Of a stretch of 64,000 nt of DNA, positions 18,606 through 27,143 are shown one piece after another; positions within the stretch are counted from its first letter, which is position 1; each line of letters opens with the position of its first letter. The position numbers were made by a program, and so were the translations under genes. The notes beneath the pieces are model-generated. The model was given only the letters and a program-made list of their open reading frames with translations, was not told the origin of the DNA and ran no database searches. The stretch comes from Dongia_B sp035539215 (GTDB taxonomy: Bacteria; Pseudomonadota; Alphaproteobacteria; Dongiales; Dongiaceae): the NCBI GenBank assembly GCA_035539215.1, contig DATLIX010000183.1, positions 7,147-71,146 of the forward strand, in the 5' to 3' direction.

Positions 18606-21022
18606 ACGCCCCCACTCCCACCCGCGAAGAGCGCGAGCTCGCCCTCAAGGGCATGGGCTTCGCCCGCCGCCGCACCGAAGACGCCCGCTTCATCCAGGGC
18701 AAGGGCAATTACGTCGACGACGTGAAGTTGCCCGGCATGCTGCACGGCGATTTCGTGCGCTCGCCCTATGGCCATGCGCGGATCAAGAAGATCGATGTTG
18801 CCAAGGCCCTGGCCTTGCCCGGTGTCAAGGCGGTGCTGACCGCCAACGACCTGAAGCCGCTGAAACTGCATTACATGCCGACTTTGGCGGGCGACGTGCA
18901 GGCGGTGCTGGCCGACGAGAAGGTCCTGTTCGCCAATCAGGAGGTCGCCTTCGTCATCGCCGAAGACCGCTATATCGCCGCCGATGCGGTGGAACTGGTC
19001 GAGGTCGAATACGATCCTCTGCCCCCGCTGGTCGATCCATTCAAGGCGATGGCCGCCGATGCGCCGATCCTGCGCGAGGACATCCGGGACAAGCTGGAAG
19101 GCGCGCATGGCAGGCGCAAGCATCCCAATCACATCTTCGAATGGACGGTCGGCGACAAGGCGGCGACCGATCACGTCTTCGCAGGAGCGCCGGTGACGGT
19201 GAAGGAGCTGATCTCCTATCAGCGCGTCCATCCCGCGCCCCTGGAGACCTGCGCCTGCGTCGCCTCGATGGACAAGATCCGCGGCGAACTCACCCTCTGG
19301 GGCACCTTCCAGGCGCCGCATGTGGTGCGCACGGTGGCAGCGATCCTCTCCGGCATTCCCGAACACAAGATCCGCGTCATCGCCCCGGATATCGGCGGCG
19401 GCTTCGGCAACAAGGTCGGCGTCTATCCCGGCTATGTCTGCTCGATCGTCGCCTCGATCGTCTTGGGCGTGCCGGTGAAATGGGTCGAGGACCGGATCGA
19501 AAATCTCTCCGCCACCGCCTTCGCCCGCGATTATCACATGACGGCGGAACTGGCGGCGACACAAGACGGCAAGATCCTCGCCCTGCGCTGCCAAGTGCTG
19601 GCGGACCACGGCGCCTTCGATGCCTGCGCCGATCCCAGCAAATATCCGGCCGGCTTCTTCAATATCGTCACCGGTTCCTATGACATTCCGACGGCGTATC
19701 TCGCGGTCGACGGCGTCTATACCAACAAGGCGCCGGGCGGCGTTGCCTATCGCTGCTCCTTCCGGGTGACCGAGGCCGCCTATTGCATCGAGCGCATCGT
19801 CGATGTGCTGGCGCGCAAGCTCAACCTGGATCCGGCGGAAATCCGCTTGAGGAACCTGATCGAGCCGCAGCAATTCCCCTATAAATCGGCACTCGGCTGG
19901 GAATACGATTCCGGCGACTACGCGACCGCCCTCAACAAGGCGATGGAAACGGTCGGCTACAAGGCCTTGCGCAGAGAGCAGCAGCAGAAGCGCGAGGCCT
20001 TCGAGCGCGGCGAGACCCGCGAATTGATGGGCATCGGTGTCGCCTTCTTCACCGAGATCGTCGGCGCCGGCCCGTCGCGCAATTGCGACATCCTCGGCAT
20101 CGCCATGTTCGATTCCGCCGAGATCCGCATCCATCCGACGGGCGCTGCCATCGCCCGCTTCGGCACCAAGACCCAGGGCCAGGGGCATGAGACCACCTAT
20201 GCCCAGATCATCGCCACGGAGACCGGCATCCCCGCGGATATGATCGCCATCGAGGAAGGCGATACCAGCACCGCCCCTTATGGTCTCGGCACCTATGGCT
20301 CGCGCTCGACCCCGGTCGCGGGTGCCGCCTGCGCGCGGGCGGCACGCAAGATCCAGGCAAAGGCGAAGAAGATCGCCGCGCATCTGCTGGAGGTCGGCGA
20401 GAACGATGTCGAATTCGACATCGACCGCTTCCAGGTCAAGGGCCTGCCGGAAAAGTCGAAGACCATGAAGGAGATCTGCTGGGCCGCCTATTACAACGTG
20501 CCGCCGGGCATGGAGCCTGGGCTGGAGGCGGTGGATTACTACGACCCGCCCAACATGACCTATCCCTTCGGCGCCTATATCTGCGTGCTCGACATCGATA
20601 TTGATACCGGCGCCAGCAAGATCCGGCGCTTCTATGCGCTGGACGATTGCGGCACCCGCATCAATCCCATGATCATCGAGGGGCAGGTGCATGGCGGCCT
20701 GACCGAGGCCTTCGGCATCGCCATGGGCCAGGAGATCAAATATGACGAGACCGGCAATGTGCTGGGTGTCACCTTGATGGACTACTTCCTGCCGACGGCG
20801 GTGGAAACCCCGTTCTGGGAGACCGATCACACCGTGACGCCGTCGCCGCATCATCCGATCGGCGCCAAGGGCGTCGGCGAAAGTCCCAATGTCGGCGGCG
20901 TGCCCGCTTTCTCCAATGCCGTCATCGATGCCTTCGCGCATCTCGGCGTCACCCATTTGCAGATGCCGCATGATGCCTGGCGCGTCTGGAAGGCGGCGGA
21001 GAAACTGGGATTGGTCGGCTAG
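18602..21022 (+). CDS. coxL: Form I CO dehydrogenase large subunit CoxL (Mo-Cu site)
   Basis: An 806-residue molybdopterin subunit (809 in O. carboxidovorans). The active-site loop reads AYRCSFR at 382-388, the signature of true form I CO dehydrogenases; form II homologues have AYRGAGR. Cys385 corresponds to the Cys388 that bridges copper, and Glu760 in GVGESP to the catalytic Glu763, a constant offset of three. It oxidises CO with water to CO2 on the cytoplasmic side of the membrane, using molybdopterin cytosine dinucleotide with a Mo-S-Cu centre. The ATG overlaps the coxS stop. No frameshift or missing motif was seen, so the enzyme should be functional. Confidence 0.97.
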   Translation: MNAPTPTREERELALKGMGFARRRTEDARFIQGKGNYVDDVKLPGMLHGDFVRSPYGHARIKKIDVAKALALPGVKAVLTANDLKPLKLHYMPTLAGDVQAVLADEKVLFANQEVAFVIAEDRYIAADAVELVEVEYDPLPPLVDPFKAMAADAPILREDIRDKLEGAHGRRKHPNHIFEWTVGDKAATDHVFAGAPVTVKELISYQRVHPAPLETCACVASMDKIRGELTLWGTFQAPHVVRTVAAILSGIPEHKIRVIAPDIGGGFGNKVGVYPGYVCSIVASIVLGVPVKWVEDRIENLSATAFARDYHMTAELAATQDGKILALRCQVLADHGAFDACADPSKYPAGFFNIVTGSYDIPTAYLAVDGVYTNKAPGGVAYRCSFRVTEAAYCIERIVDVLARKLNLDPAEIRLRNLIEPQQFPYKSALGWEYDSGDYATALNKAMETVGYKALRREQQQKREAFERGETRELMGIGVAFFTEIVGAGPSRNCDILGIAMFDSAEIRIHPTGAAIARFGTKTQGQGHETTYAQIIATETGIPADMIAIEEGDTSTAPYGLGTYGSRSTPVAGAACARAARKIQAKAKKIAAHLLEVGENDVEFDIDRFQVKGLPEKSKTMKEICWAAYYNVPPGMEPGLEAVDYYDPPNMTYPFGAYICVLDIDIDTGASKIRRFYALDDCGTRINPMIIEGQVHGGLTEAFGIAMGQEIKYDETGNVLGVTLMDYFLPTAVETPFWETDHTVTPSPHHPIGAKGVGESPNVGGVPAFSNAVIDAFAHLGVTHLQMPHDAWRVWKAAEKLGLVG

Positions 21023-21029
21023 AGGCGTC

Positions 21030-21905
21030 ATGAACCGGGACGAGATCGCCGCGGGCCTGGCAGCGCAGGGCTATATCGCCGGACCGGATCTGGCGATGGC
21101 GCTGTGGCTGATGGATCTGCTGGCGCGTCCCCTGCTGCTCGAGGGCGAGGCTGGGGTCGGCAAGACCGAGACCGCCAAGGCGCTGGCCGCCGTCCATGGC
21201 AGCAAGCTCATCCGCCTGCAATGCTATGAGGGGCTGGATGCCAGCGCCGCCCTCTATGAATGGAACTATCAGCGGCAGTTGCTGTCGATCAAGGCCCGCG
21301 AGGCCTCGCAGCAGGACCCGAAGGAAATCGAGCGCTCGATCTTCTCGGAAGATTATCTGCTGGAGCGCCCGCTGCTGGCGGCGATCCGCCAGGAAACGCC
21401 GCCGGTGCTGCTGATCGACGAGGTCGACCGGGCAGATGAAGAATTCGAGGCGCTGCTACTGGAGTTGCTGGCGGATTTCCAGGTCTCGATCCCGGAATTC
21501 GGCACGGTGACGGCACGCTCCATCCCGCGCGTGATCCTGACCTCCAACGGCACACGGGAACTCTCGGACGCGCTGCGGCGGCGCTGCCTCTATCACTATG
21601 TCGATTATCCCAGCGAGGACCAGGAAGCCCGCATCCTGCTGGCCCGCCTGCCCGGCATCACCGCCGTCCTGGCGACCCAGATCGCCCGCTTCGTCGCCCT
21701 GGTCCGCAAGGAGGATCTGAAGAAGACGCCCGGTGTCGCCGAGACGATAGACTGGGCGGCGTCGCTCCTCGGCATGGGCGTGGCGCGGATCGAAGCCGGG
21801 TCGGAGACATTGCTCGATTCCCTCATGTGCCTGATCAAGACCCGCGAAGACCAGGGCAATTTCAGCCGCGAGGTTGCCGAGCGCCTGATCGGCAAGGTGG
21901 CATGA
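21030..21905 (+). CDS. coxD: MoxR-type AAA+ ATPase CoxD
   Basis: A 291-residue AAA+ ATPase (about 295 in O. carboxidovorans). Walker A GEAGVGKT at 39-46, Walker B LLIDEVD at 127-133, sensor-1 TSN near 177-179. CoxD is needed to mature the CuSMo centre, acting as a chaperone for apo-CO dehydrogenase during sulfuration and copper insertion. It starts 7 bp after coxL with AGAGG upstream, and its stop overlaps the coxE start. The VWA protein CoxE encoded next is the usual partner. Confidence 0.94.
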   Translation: MNRDEIAAGLAAQGYIAGPDLAMALWLMDLLARPLLLEGEAGVGKTETAKALAAVHGSKLIRLQCYEGLDASAALYEWNYQRQLLSIKAREASQQDPKEIERSIFSEDYLLERPLLAAIRQETPPVLLIDEVDRADEEFEALLLELLADFQVSIPEFGTVTARSIPRVILTSNGTRELSDALRRRCLYHYVDYPSEDQEARILLARLPGITAVLATQIARFVALVRKEDLKKTPGVAETIDWAASLLGMGVARIEAGSETLLDSLMCLIKTREDQGNFSREVAERLIGKVA

Positions 21906-23170
21906 CCATGGCCGCCGGCGACACCGCAGACGATCTCGAAACGATGCTGCAATCGGTTTTGCTGGCAGGAACCGCGTTCACGCGACGCCTGGTCGCCTTC
22001 CTGCACAATCTGCGGGAGAACGGCTTCGTTATCGGCCCCAGCGAGGGCCGCGATGCCTTGCGGATCGCCAGCGCGATCGATCTCTCCCGCCCCGGGCAGC
22101 TGCGTGGCGCCCTGCGGCCGCTGCTGGCTCAGCGCCGCGACGATGCGCAGCGCTTCGACACGCTGTTCGATGCCTATTGGCTGCGCCGCGGCGTCAAGCG
22201 CGGCGGCCGGCCGGCGGCGACGGGATCGACGGCCGCGACGACAGGCCCGCGGCCCATGTCGGGCACGCTGCCGGAGCGGATGGCGGGCCTGGCCGACAGC
22301 GTTTCGCGCGCCGCCAACGATCACCCTGATGCGGGCAGCAGTACGACCCTGCGCCGCGGCGGCGCATCCGCGGCAGAGGCCCTGGCGCGGACCGATTTCC
22401 GGCATCTCGACCAGCCCGACGAGCTGGCGCAGCTCGACGCACTGGTCGAGGTACTGGCTTTGTCGCTGCGCCGGCGCCTGCAGCGGCAGCGCAGAGCCGC
22501 GCGACGCGGCGAACAGCTCGATCTCAGGCGCATGCTGCATGCCAGCATCGCCCATGGCGGCGAGCCGCTCGATATCTTCCGCCGCCGCGCGCCGCATCGG
22601 CCAATGCGTCCGGTCCTGCTGCTCGATGCCTCCGGCTCGATGTCGCAATATAGCGCCATCTTCCTGCGCTTCATGCTGGCCTTGCTGAAGCGGCTGCCGG
22701 AGGGCGAGGGCTATCTCTTTCACACAAGGCTGATCGAGATCGGTCCGGTGCTGCGCGAGCGGCGCCGCGTCAAGGCTTTGGAACGGCTCTCGCTGCTGGC
22801 CGAAGGATGGGGTGGCGGTACGCGCATCGGCGACTGCCTCAGCACTTTCGTCAAGCATCATGCAAACCGGGCGTTGCGCGGCCGCAGCATCCTCTTCATT
22901 CTCTCCGACGGCTACGACACCGGCGAGCCGGCGGTCCTCGGCAAGGCGATGGCCGCACTGGCCAGGCGCGCGCGGCGGATCGTCTGGCTCAATCCGCTTC
23001 TCGGCTGGAACGGCTATGAGCCGATCGCCGGCGGCATGGCCGCGGCCCTGCCCCATGTCGATGTATTCGCGCCGGCCCACAATCTCGCCAGCCTGGCGGC
23101 ACTCGGCTCACAACTGGGGCACCACATCTACCGAAGGCCTGAAAGGAACGGTCATGTCCAGCAGCGATGA
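21902..23170 (+). CDS. coxE: VWA-domain maturation factor CoxE
   Basis: A 422-residue protein. The C-terminal half is a von Willebrand A domain with the MIDAS motif DASGS (242-246) and a later SDGYDTG loop. The N-terminal half is helical and arginine-rich, and the linker (about 95-150) is low in complexity. In O. carboxidovorans CoxE works with CoxD and CoxF in making the CuSMo centre, probably copper insertion. Both ends overlap neighbours: ATGA with coxD and 17 bp with coxF. Confidence 0.93.
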   Translation: MTMAAGDTADDLETMLQSVLLAGTAFTRRLVAFLHNLRENGFVIGPSEGRDALRIASAIDLSRPGQLRGALRPLLAQRRDDAQRFDTLFDAYWLRRGVKRGGRPAATGSTAATTGPRPMSGTLPERMAGLADSVSRAANDHPDAGSSTTLRRGGASAAEALARTDFRHLDQPDELAQLDALVEVLALSLRRRLQRQRRAARRGEQLDLRRMLHASIAHGGEPLDIFRRRAPHRPMRPVLLLDASGSMSQYSAIFLRFMLALLKRLPEGEGYLFHTRLIEIGPVLRERRRVKALERLSLLAEGWGGGTRIGDCLSTFVKHHANRALRGRSILFILSDGYDTGEPAVLGKAMAALARRARRIVWLNPLLGWNGYEPIAGGMAAALPHVDVFAPAHNLASLAALGSQLGHHIYRRPERNGHVQQR

Positions 23171-23987
23171 TATGACTCGGCTGATCGAGAAATTAAGTGC
23201 ATGCGGCGAGCCCTATGTGGTGGCCACCGTGGTCCGCACCTTGGCTTCGGTCGCTGCCAAGCCCGGCGCCAAGGCGATCCTCACCGCCGATGGCCGCATG
23301 GCGGGATGGGTCGGCGGCGGCTGCGCCCTGGGCGCCGTCAAGCGCGCCGCCAAGGAATGCCTGGCGGATGGCGAGGCCCGCCTCATCAGCGTCATGCCGA
23401 TCGACCAGTTGCAGGCGCAGGGCTTGAAACCCGGCGACCGGCGCGACGGTGTTGAATTTGCCAAAAACATGTGTCCCTCGCGCGGTGTCATGGATGTCTT
23501 CGTCGAACCGGTCCTGCCGCAGCCCCAGGTCATCGTCTGCGGCGCCACACCGGTTGCCGTCGCCCTCGCCGAACTGGCGCCGCGCATCGGTCTCAGGGCT
23601 GCGTTGCACGCCGCTTCGCCGCAACGCGATACGCTGCCCGCCGCCCTCGATGTACGGGAGGGTTTCGCCGCGGTGGAGGCCGCCACGGCCGACGCCTTCA
23701 TCGTCGTTGCCACGCAGGGCGGCGGTGACGAGGAGGCGCTGAGCACGGCCTTGCGCTCCGCGGCACACTATGTCGCCTTCGTCGGCAGCAAGGCGAAGGT
23801 CACGACGCTGAAGGAAAGGCTGGCCGGGCGCAATATCTCGGCCGAGCGACTGGCGCAATTGCACGGGCCGGCGGGCCTGCCGATTGGCGCCGTGACACCC
23901 GAGGAGATCGCCCTGTCGATCCTGGCGGATATCGTCCAGGCACGGCGCATGGCAGGCAGCAAGCGACGGATGGAGGCCGCAGAATGA
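23154..23987 (+). CDS. coxF: XdhC-family maturation factor CoxF
   Basis: A 277-residue XdhC/CoxI-family protein (about 280 in O. carboxidovorans). The N-terminal XdhC-CoxI domain has GWVGGGCA near residues 50-57; a Rossmann-type C-terminal half (about 120-260) includes QVIVCGATPVAVALAELA and the conserved YVAFVGSKAK...TLKERL block. Such proteins bind and sulfurate molybdenum cofactor before its insertion. The start at 23154, with GAAAGGA upstream, is preferred over an ATG six codons on. It overlaps coxE by 17 bp and the following gene by 4 bp. Confidence 0.92.
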   Translation: MSSSDDMTRLIEKLSACGEPYVVATVVRTLASVAAKPGAKAILTADGRMAGWVGGGCALGAVKRAAKECLADGEARLISVMPIDQLQAQGLKPGDRRDGVEFAKNMCPSRGVMDVFVEPVLPQPQVIVCGATPVAVALAELAPRIGLRAALHAASPQRDTLPAALDVREGFAAVEAATADAFIVVATQGGGDEEALSTALRSAAHYVAFVGSKAKVTTLKERLAGRNISAERLAQLHGPAGLPIGAVTPEEIALSILADIVQARRMAGSKRRMEAAE

Positions 23988-24619
23988 GCATGACCGAGGA
24001 CGGCATCATCGCCGTTATCCTGGCGGCGGGTCTTTCCAGCCGCATGGCGCCGCAGAACAAGCTGCTACTTGATTTCGGCGGCGAGCCGCTGATTCGCCGG
24101 CTGGCGCGCGAGGTGCTGGCCAGCAAGGTGCGGCAGACCTACGTGGTGGTCGGCCATGACCGCTGGAACGTCCGCAAGGCGATCGCCGATATTGCCGTGA
24201 CGCTGGTCGAGAACCCGGATTATACCGAAAGCCAGATGACCTCGGTCCGCGCCGGCGTGCTGGCCGCACCCGAGGCCAAGGGCTATCTCGTCATCCCCGG
24301 CGACATGCCCTTGCTGACGGCAGCCGATTTCGACCGCCTGATCGCGCGTTTCGAGGAATTCGGCGGCGAAAAGGCCATCGTTCCCTTCGACGAGAGCGAG
24401 CGCGGCAATCCCATCGTCATTCCGGGCTGGAGCCGGACGGAGATGTATCGGCGCGGCATCAATTTCGGTTGCCGCAACCTGCTCATCAACTATCCGGAAC
24501 TGGTGTCGCCGCTGAAAACGGCGGAACCGCAATTCTTCCAGGACTGCGATACGCCGGAGGCCTATCGCGATCTCCTGGCCCAGTTCTACGAGCGGCATCC
24601 CATGGCCAAGCCGGCCTGA
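23984..24619 (+). CDS. MobA/MocA-like molybdenum cofactor nucleotidyltransferase
   Basis: A 211-residue NTP-transferase-like protein with the N-terminal LAAGLSSRMAPQNKLLLDFGG signature and the VIPGDMPLLT metal-binding Asp motif. In this setting it most likely makes molybdopterin cytosine dinucleotide, the cofactor form used by CoxL (MocA activity), although GTP-dependent MobA activity cannot be excluded from sequence alone. It overlaps coxF by ATGA and ends the cluster. The O. carboxidovorans cox cluster has coxG, coxH, coxI and coxK after coxF instead, so this gene takes their place here. Confidence 0.85.
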   Translation: MSMTEDGIIAVILAAGLSSRMAPQNKLLLDFGGEPLIRRLAREVLASKVRQTYVVVGHDRWNVRKAIADIAVTLVENPDYTESQMTSVRAGVLAAPEAKGYLVIPGDMPLLTAADFDRLIARFEEFGGEKAIVPFDESERGNPIVIPGWSRTEMYRRGINFGCRNLLINYPELVSPLKTAEPQFFQDCDTPEAYRDLLAQFYERHPMAKPA

Positions 24620-24641
24620 CACGAGGCCTTCGCCCCGTGTC
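24618..24641. terminator. Candidate hairpin between convergent operons
   Basis: GACACG (24618-24623) pairs with CGTGTC (24636-24641) over a 12-base loop, directly after the cox cluster and 24 bp from the end of the convergent dehydrogenase gene. There is no T-run, so termination is only suggested. Confidence 0.3.
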
Positions 24642-24664
24642 GCCTCCGGATCGACCGCCTTCCC

Positions 24665-25732
24665 TCAGGCAGCCCTGCCGATCGCCGCGCAGATCGCCGC
24701 ACCCATTTTCGCCGTCGAACCCTGGCCGCCGAGATCCGGCGTCAAATCGGTCTTGGCGGCGATGACCTCGTCAACGGCGGCGGCGATCAGCTCCGCCGCC
24801 TTCTGCGCCTTCGGTTCTCCCTTCGCGCGACCGAGCCAGGCCAGCAGCATCTGTCCCGACATGATCATGGCATAGGGATTGGCAATGCCGCGCCCGGCGA
24901 TGTCGGGCGCCGAGCCGTGCGTCGCCTGGGCCATGGCCCAGCGCGGTCCGACGCAGAGCCCCGGCGCCAGGCCCAGCCCGCCAACGAGGCCGGCCGCCTC
25001 GTCTGACAGGATATCGCCGAACATATTGGTGGTGACGACGACATCATAGTCCTGCGGCCGCATGACGAGGCGCATGGCGAAGGTATCCACCATCGACTCC
25101 TGATAGGCGACATCGGGAAATTCCGCCGCCACCTTGCGGCATTCCTCAGCAAACATGCCGCAGCCGAGCTTGAAGACGGTGTCCTTGTGGACGGCCGTCA
25201 GCTTCTTGCGCCGGCTGCGCGCCAGTTCGAAGGCGGCGCGCGCCACCTTGGAAGAACCCTGGCGGGTGATGACCCGCACCGAGATGGTCATGTCGTGGCT
25301 CGGCCGGAATTCGCCGGAGCCGGCGACCACGTTGCGGTCCGGCTGGAACCCCTCGTTATTCTCCCGCACGATCACCAGATCGACATTCTGATGCACGCTG
25401 GGCAAGGTCGGATAGGAACGCGCCGGCCGGATATTGGCGTAGAGATCGAAATGCTTGCGCAGGATTGGGTGCGGATTGATCGCCCGCGGATCCTTCGGAT
25501 AGGCCTGGTGGCCGATCGGCCCCAGCACCCAGCCGTCCAGCGCCTCGAGCCGCGGCAGCGTATCGTCCGGCATCGTCGTGCCGAGCTCATCGAAGGCCTT
25601 GCGACCGATCGGCAGCTCGTGCCAGTCGATCGCGAGCCCCGTCAGGCCCGCGGCTGCCTTCATCACGCGGATGGTCTCCGGGACGATCTCGTGGCCGATA
25701 TCGTCACCGTTCAGAATGCCAATCGACAGCAT
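24665..25732 (-). CDS. Isocitrate/isopropylmalate/tartrate dehydrogenase-family protein
   Basis: A 355-356-residue decarboxylating dehydrogenase. Family features: VRENNEG near 110-116, the catalytic Lys in the TAVHKDTVFKLG segment, the metal-binding Asp residues in the FGDILSDEA segment, and GSAPDIAGRGIANP. Members oxidise 2-hydroxy acids such as isopropylmalate, tartrate, D-malate or isocitrate with NAD+ and divalent metal. Here it is the last gene of a TTT transporter / MmgE-PrpD operon, so it probably acts on a branched or hydroxylated di- or tricarboxylate from that pathway. The ATG at 25732 lies 4 bp after the preceding gene, behind a CGGAG site; LeuB is unlikely because no leucine genes are nearby. 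Confidence 0.85.
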   Translation of the reverse strand: MLSIGILNGDDIGHEIVPETIRVMKAAAGLTGLAIDWHELPIGRKAFDELGTTMPDDTLPRLEALDGWVLGPIGHQAYPKDPRAINPHPILRKHFDLYANIRPARSYPTLPSVHQNVDLVIVRENNEGFQPDRNVVAGSGEFRPSHDMTISVRVITRQGSSKVARAAFELARSRRKKLTAVHKDTVFKLGCGMFAEECRKVAAEFPDVAYQESMVDTFAMRLVMRPQDYDVVVTTNMFGDILSDEAAGLVGGLGLAPGLCVGPRWAMAQATHGSAPDIAGRGIANPYAMIMSGQMLLAWLGRAKGEPKAQKAAELIAAAVDEVIAAKTDLTPDLGGQGSTAKMGAAICAAIGRAA

Positions 25733-25736
25733 CGTG

Positions 25737-27098
25737 TCACTCCGCCGATTGCAGGCGGCGCCCGGCCACGGCGGCGCGGGCGATCTCGCCGGCATCCGTG
25801 AGATCGCTGATGCTCCAGGCCAGCTGCAGCAAGCGGTCGGTGGCCGGCCGGCCGATCACCGTCTCGGTCAGGCCCCGGAACTTCGCTTCCAGCCCGGCAT
25901 TGCTGAGTGGGTGCTCAAGGCTGCCCACCGCATGATCGACATGCTTTTCCAGCTTGCTTCCGTTGGTGAGGGTTACGCTGACATAGGCCTCGTCCTCGCG
26001 AATGCCCTTTTCTGCCGTCGCCGTGACGCGGTCGCGCAAGGCGATCACGCGCGGATCCTGGACGACTGCATCGGCATATTCCGTCTCGCCCCCTGCCCCA
26101 TAGATGATGGCGACCGCCGCCGAGTGATAGACGCTGAACTTGCCCTCGAGGCCGGTCTTCGGCGTCTTCTTGCCGGTCAGTTCCAGCACCAGCGGATGCA
26201 CGCGCAGGCTGACCGCGGCGATGTCTTCGGGCTTCAGGCCATGCTCGTCGCGCAGCTGTGCGCAGCCATCGATGGTGGGATGGATGACGATGCCGCAGGC
26301 AAAAGGCTTGTAGGTATTGAGGGCGATTTCGAAGCTCTTGCCGAGACCCTCGGTGATTTCCGAAAAATCGCGCTTGGTCGACATGACATGGGCGAAGCCG
26401 CGGGGCGCTTCCAGCACGCGGTCGGAGCTGGTGAAATCCTGCTTCGCCAGCATCGCGGCCGTGAGGCCGTTCTGCGCGGCGCGACCCGGATGGAAGCTCT
26501 TGCACATGGTGCCGAACATCTCGCGGAAGCCGGAAGACTGCGTGCCGGCAATGCCGAGCGCCCAAACCATCTGCTGCTCATTGAGGCCGAGCAATTTGCC
26601 GGCTGCGGCGGCGGCACCGAAGACACCGGCTGTGCCGGTGATGTGCCAGCCGATATCGTAATGCTCCGGATAGACGGCATTGCCGATGCGGCATTCGACT
26701 TCGACGCCGAGGATGAAGGCATGCAGCAGCTCGGCACCGGTGACCGGCTGGTGCTCGGCGAGCGCCAGAATGGCCGAGGCGACCGGGCCCGCCGGGTGGA
26801 TGATGGTCTTCAAATGGGTATCGTCGAAATCGAAGACATGGCTGGAAATGCCGTTGATCAGGGCCGCATGCAGGATATCCAGGCGGTCCTTGCGTCCGAG
26901 CACGCTGGCCTGGGCTGCGCCGGCGAAGGGCCGCAGGGCGGCAAGCGCGCGATCGACCGTCGGATGGATCGAGCCGCCGACGGCACAGCCGAGCCAGTTG
27001 AGGAATGAGCGCACGGCCTCCTGCTGGACGGCAGGGGGAATGTCCGCCAGGCGCGATTGAACCACATAGCGCGCCAGGATACGCGTAACTTCAGTCAT
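25737..27098 (-). CDS. MmgE/PrpD-family protein (2-methylcitrate dehydratase-like)
   Basis: A 453-residue MmgE/PrpD protein. The first two thirds are helical, with the HVFDFDDTHLKTIIHPAG motif near 87-104 and the MCKSFHPGRAAQNGL segment near 195-209. The family includes 2-methylcitrate dehydratase, cis-aconitate decarboxylase and iminodisuccinate epimerase, which work on polycarboxylates without metal clusters. A second paralogue is encoded two genes upstream (27899-29278); only moderate similarity is visible, suggesting successive steps. No methylcitrate cycle genes (prpB, prpC) are nearby, so a role in propionate use is unlikely. Confidence 0.85.
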   Translation of the reverse strand: MTEVTRILARYVVQSRLADIPPAVQQEAVRSFLNWLGCAVGGSIHPTVDRALAALRPFAGAAQASVLGRKDRLDILHAALINGISSHVFDFDDTHLKTIIHPAGPVASAILALAEHQPVTGAELLHAFILGVEVECRIGNAVYPEHYDIGWHITGTAGVFGAAAAAGKLLGLNEQQMVWALGIAGTQSSGFREMFGTMCKSFHPGRAAQNGLTAAMLAKQDFTSSDRVLEAPRGFAHVMSTKRDFSEITEGLGKSFEIALNTYKPFACGIVIHPTIDGCAQLRDEHGLKPEDIAAVSLRVHPLVLELTGKKTPKTGLEGKFSVYHSAAVAIIYGAGGETEYADAVVQDPRVIALRDRVTATAEKGIREDEAYVSVTLTNGSKLEKHVDHAVGSLEHPLSNAGLEAKFRGLTETVIGRPATDRLLQLAWSISDLTDAGEIARAAVAGRRLQSAE

Positions 27099-27143
27099 GA
27101 AATTTTCCTTCTCAGCAAGGCAATAAGGGAGGGCGATGGCGGC

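Noticed and set aside
18530..21031. A long minus-strand open frame opposite coxL
   Set aside because: High GC third positions create antisense frames; coxL on the plus strand has all catalytic motifs.
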